Position numbers and translations under genes: made by a program
NCBI GenBank assembly: GCA_038049695.1
Contig: CP142456.1
Span: 78,515,422 to 78,579,421, forward strand
Reading direction: 5' to 3'
Source of the DNA: Cinnamomum chago
Lineage: Eukaryota > Streptophyta > Magnoliopsida > Laurales > Lauraceae
Length of the DNA stretch: 64,000 nt
Part shown: one piece after another, positions 21,501-33,530 of the stretch
Layout of the letters: each line of letters opens with the position of its first letter
How positions within the stretch are numbered: the first letter of the stretch is position 1
Notes under the pieces: generated by a model
The model's input: only the letters and a program-made list of their open reading frames with translations
Databases searched by the model: none
Told to the model about the DNA's origin: nothing

Positions 21501-24268
21501 CACTACCATTGTCATCCATCATCATCGTAACTTTATCTCATCTTTTAAAGGTCGGCTTACACTTGTAGACCATCCTATTAGGTAACCTAGACATGTCAAA
21601 CGGCCCAGCCTGGCCCGCCCATATCCCCGCATAGCCCACGACGGGCTGGGCCGTGCTTGGCTTGCCTCTTTAATTTTTTCTTTTCGATTAATTTTCACAA
21701 TTTCGGTATTAAATTTAAAATTAAAAATCAAAACACAAGCACTGAGAATTGCATTCTTATTATATGACCCGCCAACTATCCTGACTAATTGCACTTAGCT
21801 TATTCTCTTTTATGGTTTAGTTTGATCTAAGTTATCTTATTTTTCTTATTCTCAATTTAGTTTGATCTAAGTTATCTTATTTTCCTTATTCTCAATGTTA
21901 AAAAGAAATATAAATGATGGAATCATCGCTGAAAAAGGCTAGAAAATAGTACGTGTGAAATAATTATTTGTAGAAGTCTTATTCCTTCTCACTTCCATGA
22001 TGGAATTATCACCCTCTTATCAATTTTTATGCTGCTTCTTGGAATGTGTCACCATAGTTGAACTTGAACAGTACTGAGGTTACAGTACATATTTTCCCAG
22101 AGTGCACTATTCAACCCATTGCCGCCCAACTACAGGGAAAGCATTAAAACAAACTTAGAACCGTAAAGCATTTATTCCTTTTCACTGCTGCTTATGCTGA
22201 GCCTTTTTACTGCTGAGCCGGTTGGTATAAGAGTTTCTGAGTTTGATTACAATCCATGCATGTTAGCCACTGATTTGAATTCAACCCTTTGCAATCCTAC
22301 AGAGAAGGCATTAAAAATTTAAAAACTAGAACCCATTTGAACCATGAATCATTTAATTTGCCAAATTGCTTGGCAACGTGGTTTGCTTTTAAAACATCCG
22401 AATCATTTGTGCTGCTTCTGTCATGTTATATCTATTAATTAATGACAAATCTTATACAGCTCATGATATTATCAGATCTTTATCCTAGAAAGGGAAGAAA
22501 AAATATAGAAACAATGCACGGTGGGCTGTGCCTAGCGGGCCTCCATTATGGAAAGGTCGGCCCATGGCATGCCATGCCGTGCCGAAACAGGCCGACCGTG
22601 CCAGATCCCTTGCCTTGACTGGCAGGCTGGGCTATGCCATCGCGGCCCAGCCCATTTGACATCCCTACAGTTAACCCTTTGTATAGGGGTGATATCAGGT
22701 GGATTTTGGTCAGGTCCATAGTATACCCAGACCCAGGCTCAAACTCGGTTAGGACCTCAAAACCAGATCTGAACCAAAAAAAAAGAGACTAAGCAAGGAA
22801 ACAAGCAAGGCCCCAAGTACCCAGATACTTGTATAATGTATTTGGATGCAATATCTAATATATGATGGTGGCATGGGTTATTCAGGTCCTCCTGGAATAT
22901 GGATCCACATGAATTCATTCTCAAAACCCAAATGAAAAATGTCCAAACCTTGAATCTTAGGCTGAGTTTTAAAGTTCAATGGCTTTGGGCCTATTAGGCA
23001 CACATGAATGCCAACAAATGAGGTTTAAGGGAAAGATGGCCAACAAAATGAGGATAAGGGCCCAAGCGATTACACTAGTAGGCTGGCCTAATCTTTTTGA
23101 CCATGACATGTTCACGGTGAACTCCAGCTGACGAATGGTCAGGATCCACGCATGTGCACGCAGTTAATTCAGTGATCCTCTTCCTGCATGTGGGGGTCTG
23201 GCTTTATTATTGCATGGGCCTTTTTTCTACGTGAGTCGGCTATCTTTTCATGTATTCGGATTCTCTCTTGCATCCCAGCCCTTAGGTAAATAATAATAAT
23301 AATAAGTGATCCCGACCATTAATCTATGGTACGATCATCAGATGGTGCCTACGTGGGGTCCATTCAATAGTCTGTTATTAGACCTGCCAATCTAAATCGC
23401 CCAAATAATTTGCCTGGATCCAGGTGGTCCAACATCCAAGTTGTGGCCCATCCCTAGCCGAACATCACTCTATACATATCCATTGGGTTTCTCACTAGCA
23501 TCAGGCGACGAACAGTTGCCCCTAACGAGGTGGGCCCCACCTGACCTAGCTCTACAACAGGCAACATCCTAACCATTCAAAATAGTAACACAGTGTGCCC
23601 CAACAAAATATCGACAGAAAGTTTTTTTAAAAATAGAGCACAGAACCAAATCTCAGCCGTACACGTGTCATCCATTGATCTGTTCCAACTTCCAAGATCC
23701 TCTAATCCAACACATTCTTACGGCGGGAGCAAACTAAAAATTTGAGGAGGGAGTTTCAGCTTTCAAAAAGTGGGCCCCACATTGGATCCGGACTCACACG
23801 GGAGAGCGAGTGAAACTCACCCAAAACTCGGCGACAGGAAGCCGAATTCCGTGGAGTAGAAGATAACGGAAAAGTTAAAGGCGTTACCCACCTGGACGTC
23901 GAATTCTACGAAGTCAACGGCGAATCTCGCAGCTGCGTCGAAAGAGAGGATGGAGTTCTCCTTGATCGCTCTCATCCTCCGGTCCGCCGAGCACAGCTTG
24001 TTCATGCCGCAGCCCCGGTGCCCGATCACGGCGAACCTCGCCTGTTTAAACGGCACTCTAACGGCGCCATCACCTGAAACCACCAAAACAACAGAAACAT
24101 CAAACACAGCTGCAGAAAAGCTAACGGCGACTGACGGAAACCGTTTCCCCTTTCTTCCTCTCTCTCACCTGTGGAGCACTGAGTGGAGGAGGAGAGGGCC
24201 AGAGATGCATTTTCCTGTATATGATCGAAGTTGAAGATTTCTGCCACGTGGAGGGCCCTGATGGCCAT
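16743..24268 (-). CDS. GDPD: Glycerophosphodiester phosphodiesterase, plant GDPD1-3 type
   Basis: Hydrolyses glycerophosphodiesters to glycerol-3-phosphate and an alcohol; relatives act in plastid/phosphate-starvation lipid turnover. Eight coding exons on the minus strand: 24169-24268, 23892-24073, 21134-21193, 19663-19743, 19364-19564, 19163-19258, 17609-17805, 16743-16980. All junctions are GT-AG and all phases agree, giving 384 aa, close to the usual 380-390. The N-terminus MAIRALHVAEIFNFDHIQENASLAL matches GDPD1-3. The metal and catalytic set is intact: GHRG (H52), EFD (E90, D92), FHDD (H105), FNIELKFD (E185). Later motifs are PIIFSSFQPDAARL, FFLTDGG, RNSLDEAIKL and YMQYLMGINGVIVD. Introns 2 (2.7 kb), 3 and 6 are enlarged, and introns 2 and 6 carry transposon-like sequence. 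Which of GDPD1, 2 or 3 it matches best cannot be told. Confidence 0.95.
16981..17608 (-). other. GDPD intron 7
   Basis: A 628-bp intron between the YGQL and NVPEAVYMQYLMG exons. It contains about 100-codon open frames on both strands near 17076-17416 that have no recognisable family and are most likely chance frames. Confidence 0.8.
18295..18636. mobile_element. Foldback MITE in GDPD intron 6
   Basis: Two imperfect inverted arms of about 150 bp face each other. The left arm runs through GCTGTAACAATATTACTTG, GGGCAGCACAGTGG and CTTGACTTTAGGACTTCTG. The right arm repeats these on the opposite strand, with a CT microsatellite (about 18527-18556) inserted in it. The tip lies near 18440-18460. No target duplication was found. 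It lies within an intron and would form a hairpin in the pre-mRNA. Confidence 0.7.
19744..21133 (-). other. GDPD intron 3
   Basis: A 1.4-kb intron separating the VTRDSCPIIFHDD and GSISEKRVTEL exons. No discrete element with paired ends was found in it. Confidence 0.75.
21588..22667. mobile_element. Degenerate hAT-like element in GDPD intron 2
   Basis: The ends are inverted: TAGACATGTCAAACGGCCCAG at the left and, on the other strand, TAGGGATGTCAAATGGGCTG at the right, with further GGGCTGGGC words inside both ends. AGGTAACC before the left end and AGTTAACC one base beyond the right end may be a decayed 8-bp duplication (7 of 8). About 1.08 kb, no coding capacity. It contains a 40-bp tandem duplication at 21816-21895. 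Confidence 0.55.
21816..21895. repeat. Tandem duplication, two 40-bp units
   Basis: TTTAGTTTGATCTAAGTTAT begins at 21816 and again at 21856. The two units differ at one or two positions. Confidence 0.85.
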
Positions 24269-24334
24269 TGGATTGAGAATCAGCGGTTGGGATGATGCTG
24301 AGATTTTTGGAGGGCAGAGGGAATGCGGGAGGGG

Positions 24335-24343
24335 TTTTTATAT
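24335..24343 (-). promoter_or_regulatory. TATA box of the GDPD gene
   Basis: On the minus strand ATATAAAAA lies about 67 bp upstream of the GDPD start codon, which would leave a short 5' leader of some 35-45 bp. No competing TATA-like word lies nearer the gene. Confidence 0.55.
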
Positions 24344-24773
24344 GGTGGAGGGAACGAAACCGAGACGGAAAAAGTAAACGGTGACGTTATTTCGCCGTCA
24401 GTGAAAGATGTTCCGTTACCGTTACATATGGACAGAAAACGGAGAGGAGAGAGGTCCAGCTTCGTCGTTTCCTTTCTCTTTTGGCCCCATTCCGTTTCCG
24501 TTTCCATTTCCGTTCCGTTCCGTGCGACTGAAGCTTCTGTTGTCTTTCTTTTCAAATTTCTGCCTCCCTGGAGTCGCCGTGTTGCATACGTGGCGAACTG
24601 ACCACATGTGATCTTATCTCGTTTGAGTTTGAGTTTGAGTTTCTCGAGCATCATTTTTTCGTTCCGATATTTTGGTTTCTCGGGAGAATTTGTTCGGATG
24701 TTATTCGGACTCGAAGTTTAAAGAAAATTGGCCTTCAACCCAACCCGACCAGACAACCATTGAGTCGCTTGAT

Positions 24774-25137
24774 TATGGTTCAAAATAGCGGCCACAACAT
24801 AGTGTGACATCTACATTATTGACCGTAGTGGTTGAGACCGCTACGCTATTTTAAAAATAGCGGCGCTACGGTTTAAAACCTAGTATTGCCAAGTAATTTT
24901 AGTATTAAATACTATTTTTGTTATTTATTCTCCTCAATAGCCTTTTTTAAAATTGTTTCTGCCCTTATATTGTTTTAAATCACTAAAAATACACAATCTA
25001 GCTTACTATAAAAGATTAAAAAAACTTAAGCCATTTAAAAAATTCACACCGCTACACTGCTACGTATCATCGCAACCGCTACGTAGCGTTTTGGCCACTG
25101 ACCGCTACACCTGCTGTAACCGCTATTTTGATCATTG
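24774..25137. mobile_element. Non-autonomous hAT element (364 bp), CAAAATAGCGG termini
   Basis: The left end is TATGGTTCAAAATAGCGG and the right end, on the opposite strand, CAATGATCAAAATAGCGG. The flanking octamers CGCTTGAT (24766-24773) and CTCTTGAT (25138-25145) match at 7 of 8 positions, as expected of an older hAT target duplication. The interior repeats ACCGCTACG-type words in both orientations. It lies about 0.5 kb upstream of the GDPD start. Confidence 0.72.
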
Positions 25138-28100
25138 CTCTTGATAGTTAAGATAGGTTTTGGCGCTTATAAGAATGGGTGGTCCTGTTAAAATGAATTC
25201 AGATAAGCTTTAGGCTTTAACTTAGAAAAATCCTAAGTTAAAAGAGTAACACTCTACTCTGGGTCCTACCTACTGAAATCCTAACGGCCTAAAAATAATG
25301 TCTTCGCACATAGGCTATCCTCAAGTTTTATGTTAGTCTGAATTTGTTGTATCATTAGGCTAACTATTTCTTGATAAAAAAAAAGTGATTATCTCTAATA
25401 CATATTCATTATTATATTTTTCATCAAATAATCAATCTAACGATGGAAATAACTCAGATTGAGGTCAAATTTGATAATACCCCAAATAAATAGAGGGTGT
25501 TTATTTTGAACCTTTTAAATTTCTATAGGTGGATTTGATTATGAAGTTTCACTTTTTTAACTCGGCATTTCTCTAGGTTGAAAGGCTTATAGGAACCAGG
25601 CTTATTCTGTGAAATGGGGCTAGGTGGTATCTTATATGGTTAAGCTCCAAGTCAAGTGCGGACCGAGGCACAAGCACGTGGGTGTGGTTGCACCCGTTAA
25701 ACCACGGTGTGCTTAAAAAAAATTAAATAAAAATCTTGGATTCTCTCTCAAAATTTATATGAAAATCTTGTATTTGCCCTCAAAACCAAACTATCTATTT
25801 AGGTCCGCACATCTCAAATGAAAATTTTGGGCCCGCCAATGCTCCAAGTAATAGATAACTTAGCTTGAAGCATGGGCAGGTATAGATTTTATTATCTAAT
25901 TTTAAATTTTGAGCCGTGACAATTTCTCTTGGTTCAGAACCGGGCCTTTTTTAAAGCATGAATATGTGACCTTGATACATGTTATTTCCATCATTAAATG
26001 TCAAGAAATTCATGTCTTTTTGCAGTATAAGATTGGAGATATACATGATTACATGAAAGCTCATTGATTTTTCTCTTATATTTTTAATTTAATTCAATAT
26101 CATTGTGATCATATCTTATTGTATTTTAAATTTGTCAATGTCTTGAAGATATCATGATATTATCACAACATAGTGACATACTATTGTGAATAATTATGAT
26201 ATAACATCACGATATTTTCAAAATCCCCTCAATATGTGTGACCCCACAGCCACTATTTCTTTCTTGAAGCTACCAACCCCACCCCACCATTTTTTTTTTG
26301 TTGTTGTTTTGGGTAAGTGCATTGTGCTGACATATCCTCTACACCCACTCACATGATACTCTTGATTGATTAAAACAATGCTCGTACAGAAACAATATAT
26401 TTTACAATTGCTATTGCGGTCATAGTCGGATGCACGATCCTGAGGTTCTTTCAAGGCACCTTCTTGTTGTATGGGCGTTTCCAAAGGTTTGTGCCAAGGG
26501 TTGCGTCATCACCTTTAAATAAAGTTCATGGAATCCATTCTTAAATTTTATTTCAAGATTGAACAAGGGAGGTGGAATCTACCTATTTTCTACCTTGTGT
26601 TTCTTGCTCAAGGCTATCCAACCAACCAACCAACCTCAGTATAGATTGGTTTTATTTATTTATTTTTCCTTCTGCTTCCTTGAATGACACCTCAAATCAC
26701 TTAGGTTTCTACGAAGATGCAAGAATCCACGGAAAATCAAATCTGACCACCCATCTGGAAAGGGTTTTCCACGGAATCACAAAAGGTCAACTCATTTTTC
26801 CTCTTTTACTCGTGAAAATTTGGACATACTAAATGTGGATTTTACTTAGGCACGAAACATTATTTCCACCTTTTATACTTTTTTTTCGTGGGAAAGCAGT
26901 TAGACAAGTGTGACTAAAAGTCTTTTTTTCCTGGGATTAGAACTTCAAATATTGTGAGGAGAGTTACTTACAAATTACAATTGTCAAACCTGATTTTTCT
27001 AAGTCTTCATAGTAAACTACTGATGAATTGCCAAAAATTTGTTGTGAAACATGACCTTTGGTGTTGACTGATGTGAAAAAAAACAGATGGAGAATAAATC
27101 ATAGATCCTTGCATTGATCCTCTCTCTCTTTCAATTGTTAGGTCGACCAAAAGCACAGGGCCATGTGCTTGTAAATGCCTAAGCCCAACTGGACATGAAC
27201 AAGCACAACCTGAATTCCATTCTTGGTCAGATTGTGCCATGTGGGCTTGAGTTTGGCTTGGCCTCCCAAATTTGCAAGTTGCAACCCCTACTTGCTATCA
27301 GTTTGAAGCTGAATTTCCCTCCTATTTTCATAGTCATACATTTTAGGCAAGTTCATGCAGTTTAAGAGCTAGAATTAATTAGGCCCCATTTGGAATTTGC
27401 AGATTGTGACTCGATATTTGATATAACAAAATGGCCCTACCAAATCCACAAACCAGCAGGATTCTTCCTGCGAAGAACATGTAACAATTGGAACTAATCA
27501 AGATTTATTAATAAAGCCCAATTTATACAAGCCGAGGGCGAACGTTACACAAGTCTTGAATATGCATAGTTGAATATCACAAAGAAATTAATGAGCCTCA
27601 GCAGATGATAGTAATTAATGAACCCATATCACATCACCTCTCCCCATTGTCATATGGAAATAAAGGAAGGGCGGTTTGTGTAGCCCATTTTCGCGGAAAA
27701 AATGATGTAGTTTTCTGCAAAAAAAACTTCTTTTTTATGTGTTTGGTACAACAGTTTTTCATGAAACTGTTAACCTGCGCATCGCAACTTATAAGGTTAA
27801 GTCTGGGTACCCTTGTGAAAAGTTAGACCTGTTCCAAATCCAAGCTTAAGAACCCAGCCAACGCAACTCGGCTGGGCCAAAATAGTATAACTAGGATTCT
27901 GTGACAAATTGGCATGTGTAGTGTAGGGCGACGAGTCTTCAACACTATCATAAATTGCATTTCCTACTACTACCAACAATTTCAATTTAGGCCTGGCCAA
28001 GTATTTTGGCCCATGGCTGGACATGCGTCGAATCGAAACATAGAGGTACTATTGGCTGAAATTGAATGGAGAATTTCCTCCTATGGGGAGGTTCCCATCC

Positions 28101-28250
28101 AACGGATGGATGCTGTGAAAAGCAAGTGGTCCCCATTTTTTATGTGCCCCCACTTTTGTTGTTTAATACATTATAATAAACTCAGCACATAGATAATAAC
28201 AAAACTTGATTGTTTGCTGAACCATTAATACCTATGTATTAGATTGCAGC
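25138..28250. other. Intergenic, no gene recognised
   Basis: About 3.1 kb of A/T-rich DNA with scattered short open frames, none like a known family. No paired termini or RNA genes were found. Confidence 0.5.
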
Positions 28251-28420
28251 CCCCAATCCCGAGGGGATAGCTGGGTTGGCCTAGGACCCGGTTTACATAT
28301 GGAGATTAAGGGTTCGAAACTACACAGCCACATTAGGGCCATAGGGGGTTTACTCGACTCCCCTTGAGCCCGTAGGGATTATTCGGCCCCCAATTGCATA
28401 TGAAAAAGGTTCCTTTCAAT
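28251..28420 (+). mobile_element. tRNA-headed SINE, decayed tail
   Basis: The unit contains a CCCCGAGGGGATAGCTGGGTT-like head (one base of the A box changed), an intact B box (GGTTCGAAAC, 28311-28320) and the family body ending in GTAGGGATTATTCGGCCC. The usual end and A-tail are replaced by unrelated sequence, and no target duplication is visible, so the copy is old. Confidence 0.7.
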
Positions 28421-29560
28421 TACCGGCTCAACCTATAGCAATCAACCTATAGCAATCTAATACAAAGAAGGCAATTGGAGGAAAATCTCATTGGAAATGA
28501 AATCGTTTCAGACGATTTTGTTTAAAAAAAAAATGTTTTGTCTTACATGAACTATACAATACTGAGCACAATTGAAGCCCAGCCCAGATTAGAGTGGAAT
28601 TGAACTGTGTTGCTAGGCTCATGGACAGAAGTTGGGCCTATTTTCTGGATCGATAGTAAGCCACCTGATCTTTGACCTGACATTCAGGCCTGCAGGTAGT
28701 TAGGATGGATCCGAGCCTGATTATTAGGCAAAGTAACCAAAACGGGCCAGGCTTAGACAAGCTTGATCCAGCTCAACCCAGTCATGACACCCTCTATTCC
28801 CGTTTCCTTAAGCTTGTTTGCCTACTTTAAATTGAAGTCGTACGAATAATATTGGGTCATGCATGCTTCAACTGTTTTTGGAGGTATAGGACCAATTGGA
28901 CCTAGTAGACCCTCTAAAAGGCAATTGGCCCCAGTACTTGTCGATATTGGTTATTCGATCCCATTGTCATAAAATCAATCTACTACACCTAGGTATAGAA
29001 TTTACAAACCGGTATATATACATTGACAAATGAAGTGAGTCAAATTGTGCAATTTCAATGAAATTGTAAGTCAACATTTTTTTTTTTTTTTTAATTTGTG
29101 TAGAATCTCAATGAAATCTCTATCTGAGATGAAATCATTTCGGAGAGTTTTGTTTCAAAACAATGTTTTAGGGTTTTTCTAAAGCTATAAAACTCAAACA
29201 TGTCTGAGGTCTGGGTGTAACTTGAAAGAAAGAAAAGCTGGCCACATTCAAGCCGGACTCACTTGTCCTACCCCAGGTTCAGGTCCTACATGGACCTGGA
29301 TTCGGCTTAAGACTGTTCCCAAATTCATTTAAAGCTCAAAAACTTTATAAACTCATACAGGGGATTGACAATCGGCACATTTATTTTATATATATATATA
29401 TATATTTATTTATTATGGGGCCTTTATTATACAGGTTGTGCGTTTGTAAATGGCGGGAATTGAAAATACCGTATTATTCTTGTATGGGATCATAGTCCGT
29501 GAAAACTTTGCCAATAGCAGATATGTTCTCCTGCGAGCACTTGTAATCACAATCTAGCAC

Positions 29561-29815
29561 TATGGGGCCCGCCTGGACCCACCTTTCATCATCGCAGCCC
29601 TTTTGATAGTCTTTTTATCCTATGGTCTAGTATCAGGCTCAATTTTACACTCAATGCACCTCCACTCACCATTGAATTGATTCTCAAGAAAATATATAGT
29701 TAAGATGCCATCAAACTTTAAGGTTGTCAAATAAAAGGCCAGGAGACCTTTCAATATGCCCTCATCCCGATTGGTATACTTGCATCTAAGTGGACCCCAT
29801 GAACTGAACTATATC
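29561..29815 (+). repeat. GGGCCCAC dispersed repeat, copy 1
   Basis: It begins TATGGGGCCCGCCTGGACCCACC, passes through CACTCACCATTGAATTGATT and AGTTAAGATGCCATCAAACTTT, and ends with TAAGTGGACCCCATGAACTG. Three more copies lie at 33531-34210, 40275-40590 and 42009-42272. It is non-coding; its order is unknown, though GGGCCC words near both ends suggest a MITE. Confidence 0.6.
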
Positions 29816-30072
29816 TAAACTATGTAGTCTTCTCGCAAGTGAACATTTCTCTACATGTAATATCATTTTGCATAGTATATTTATGCTATATTTCTCAAAT
29901 ATGCGTAAAATGTAAAATCTCAGGGCATGTAGGTTATCACAATATAATGAGTGCATGACCAATGTGCCACTAACCTAATCTGGCCAAGGAGGACAAAGAA
30001 GAAAAATTCCAGTATTAATGAGAACACTGTTGAAAACTAGGGTGAGTAGGCCGGGCTAGTTATTGATAATGA
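29816..30072. other. Intergenic, no gene recognised
   Basis: Short A/T-rich spacer between the repeat copy and the hAT element; nothing recognisable. Confidence 0.5.
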
Positions 30073-30080
30073 CCAAGACC

Positions 30081-30712
30081 TAGGGATGTCAATGGACCGG
30101 GGCGGGGGCGGGGGGCATGGTCTCCATCCCCGTACCCGCTTAAAAAATCTTCGTCCATCCCCGGTCCACCCCCGCTAACGGGAATAATTTTCATCCCCAT
30201 CCCCGTCCACGGGTAAATTTATAATCCCCGTCCCCGTCCCCGCTTCCCCCGTACCCACCTAAGCCTAAGCCTTTTTTTTTTCTAGCCTTCCCCCAGCTTC
30301 CTTGCAACAGGAGATCACACCTGAATCAAGGGTATGAGAAATATTATGACACTTTCAGTACACGAACATCAATAGAGAACTACTCCTATAAAATCATATA
30401 CATAACAGCGAAATCAAACCAATCATTGCTGCCACGAACACCTGATACATACATTCCTATGAAAAACAACAGCACCTAAATCACTAAATGTCATAACACC
30501 ATAGGTACACTACATATATATTTATTTATTTATTTAGCGGGTAACGGGGACGGGGCGGGTACGGGGCGGGGGTAAGGGTAAGTCCATCCCCGCACGGGTT
30601 TATACGGGTATCCCCGTATACGTCCACCGTCCAATACGTATAGTCCATCCCCGGTCCAAACGGGGCGGGTTTGGACGAATACCCGTTTTTCCCCGGTCCA
30701 CTGCCATCCCTA
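30081..30712. mobile_element. Non-autonomous hAT element (632 bp), TAGGGATG termini
   Basis: The ends are TAGGGATGTCAATGGACCGG and, opposite, TAGGGATGGCAGTGGACCGG. A perfect 8-bp duplication, CCAAGACC, flanks it (30073-30080 and 30713-30720). Subterminal arms are rich in CCCCGTCCCCG and GGGGCGGGTACGGG words in opposite orientations. This matches a widespread group of plant hAT elements. No transposase is present, and the centre is ordinary A/T-rich DNA. Confidence 0.88.
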
Positions 30713-30835
30713 CCAAGACCTACGGAAAAGGCCTGTGCGTATGCCCCGCCCGGCTAGGGTTTCAATTTCGGGAGGGTAAGTCTATGCCTAGGGTCTCATT
30801 CTAAGTCTAAATGACATTATAAGTATTATAAGTAT

Positions 30836-33480
30836 GGGAGGCAGTCCTATAAGGACCGTCCTCTCCTTCTCATGTAAGGACTCATCCACGCCGTCAGGGT
30901 GCGGGTCTCATTCAACGCCCCTCGTAGGCCGTATTTAATACACGGAGGGAAACCAATTGAAAAGAAAATTTTCGCTGGATCAAAAGAGAATTTGGAATAT
31001 GTCAACTTCATCTCAGCCACGTCCTCCCCACGTTCACCACGCCCTCCCCATTGTGATGTTGTCCTCCTCCAATCCAAAGCAAACCAACTTTGACGATCGA
31101 CACAGGGAAAGCGGTTCTCCTCCGTGAAAACCTCCTCATGTTTGGAGCTGGGAGTCAGTATTGGGGCCGGGTGTGGTGGGCTAATCGGGATGGGACTTGG
31201 TGAGCGGATTTGGGTGCAGAACCATTTCAATTTGTTGTTGGTGGTGGACATGGGTTTTGGCATTGGACTTGGATTTGGGTACAGCCGAAGCCAGGCTTGG
31301 GTTTCGAGTTCAGTGATTTGGGAGATTCCCTTTTCAATCCAAGAAGAAAAAGATCTGATGTTAGTAGATCGGTTGTTATCCACATTCTTGAAACTTTTCC
31401 TTTCACTTCTTTTTCTTCTATTTTTCAGTCAAATGAATGCAACTCCGTCCAAGACATGCCGTGTGATATTGTTATTCAAATCCATCAATAATGTAATGGC
31501 ATATTTTTGTCATATACATGATGAGGAATTCATGTGGAGTGCTACTTTTTTCCTTGGAACATCATGCCTAGCTCTTCTTTTAATGGTCTTCTTCCACTCA
31601 AATTCTACGAACTCAGGCTCATCTAAAAAATAACTACTGATTTGGATTAGGGGCTGAACATGTATGGCTGTTTGACAGTCTTGACTCTTGAGTGTAGACC
31701 AACTGTTTGAATTAATTAATCAAATAACAAGATTAAAAATTGAAAAACCAACAAGATTATATATGTGCAACCCGAATTTAGGTAACGGTGTCGGTTTGTA
31801 TGTTTGGGGCACCGCATACTACCCTTTCTCCTAATGTAGCAGGGACCCATGGATGAATGAAAGAATATTCAAGTGTTGAAAATGAATGAATGTACAGGTG
31901 TTTCAAAATGTCAATATGCAGTTGCAGTGATTCAAGGCTACAGGTTAAGTCTGTTACTTAATTTGGGTGCATGGTTGAGAAATCACCCAGGACAAAATAA
32001 AATCTCATGAGCAGATTGACTGCAAAAACTTAAACGATTAAATACTTCTTTATAAAAATCTCAATTGCTCATTCTCTGTACTAGCAAAGAACTATTCCAT
32101 CTCATGTGCTGTAGGGATATCTTCAAAATGCAATAACTTACTAATTTAATTTCCATTCAATAACCATTTAAAGATACACCAACCATTTTGTCACGTTTCC
32201 ATTAAAAAAATACTTCAACCTTTTGATTGAGAAATACACAATCCAATTAGAGCAACTTGAAGCAAATCAAATTACATTAATTCAATACATAACTGAATAC
32301 AGCAAGTCCAAGCAAATAAAATTACATCAATCCAATTCATATCTAAATACAACATTAACCCATATTCAACACTCAACCAAAACTCAATCTGAACAACCAT
32401 GTACATTGAAAATCACACTTGGTTTTATCCATCATCGATCATTCACATTCAACACGAACTGAATATTTAACATCAATTATCCCATTGTAAGATCAACAAC
32501 AACATCAAGTTGGCTTCACCATCAACTTCAAAATTCAACATCAACATGGCTTAACCATCACGCTTTTAGTGACTCACTGGGTCTGCACAACATAAAGTTA
32601 ATTAGGGCTTTAGGGGATTAGAGATTGGATTGGGGTTTAAGGCTTTTGGGTTCATGATTTGGGGGTTTTGGAGGTAAAGGGTTTGTGTTCGGTTATGGTC
32701 GGCTAAGCGAGAGAGGGTGAGGGATGGAGAGAGGAAAAGGGAGAAAGTAAAAAAAAATAGAAGAAGGTGAAGGAACTAATCTTAAAACAAATTAAAAAAG
32801 GAGGAGAAGGAACTAATGTTCCCTTGTACATGGCCTTTGATATGTCTTCTCTGATCCTTCTCAAAACTCATATTTGAATAGACATTTTCATTTGGGTGAG
32901 AGTTCTGATTTAATGACCAAAACCCCAAATACGAGAGAAAGAGAGAAACAAAGAAGAGGGCCTGATTTTTTTTGTTCGAATGATTGCCAAGCAGAGAGAG
33001 ACGAGGAAAAGGGGGAAAGTGCATTTCGTTCAATCGATTTGGGCTTTTTTTTAAGCGTTGGATTGGAATCGTCAGGCCAGTGATTTGTGGTGGGAGAGAG
33101 GGAGGTGAAACGGAAGGGCAGAAAGAGAGATGGCTGAGATCGTTTTGATGGTTTTCCTCAGGCACTATTTCCAGGAGAGATACGACTAAGATCACGCGGC
33201 CGACGCACTTCTCCCTGTTTTGATCGTCAAAGTTGATTTGCTTTGGATTGGAGTAGGACGACATCACAGTGGGGAGGGCGTGGTGAAGAGGAGGCGACAT
33301 ACTAGTGGATGTATTCAAATTTCAAAACCCTCTTTTGATCTGAAAGTTTTTCTGTTCATTTGGTTTCCCTCCATACATTAAATGCGGTCTACGAGGGGCG
33401 TTGGATGAGACCCACGTTCTGACGGCGTGGATGAGTCCTTACATAAGAAGGAGAGGACGGTCCTTATTGGACAGTCACCC
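30836..33480. mobile_element. MULE-like transposon with about 280-bp inverted repeats (2,645 bp)
   Basis: The left arm (30836 to about 31113) and right arm (about 33206-33480) are inverted copies sharing ATAAGGACCGTCCTCTCCTT, CGCCGTCAG, AACGCCCCTCGTAG, GGTTTCCCTCC/GGAGGGAAACC and TTTGACGATC. The element starts GGGAGGCAG and ends CAGTCACCC. A perfect 9-bp duplication, TATAAGTAT, flanks it (30827-30835 and 33481-33489), which is the Mutator signature. The 2.1-kb interior encodes no transposase; its open frames match nothing I recognise, so it is non-autonomous and could carry captured host sequence. Confidence 0.88.
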
Positions 33481-33530
33481 TATAAGTATAAAGAGAAATG
33501 TCCTCCCACAAGCTACTGCTTATGCAGTCC

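Noticed and set aside
22200-22330. tRNA-Leu-like SINE head (GAGCCGGTTGGTATAAGAG)
   Set aside because: The B box, tail and target duplication are missing, and the sequence lies inside the degenerate element at 21588-22667.
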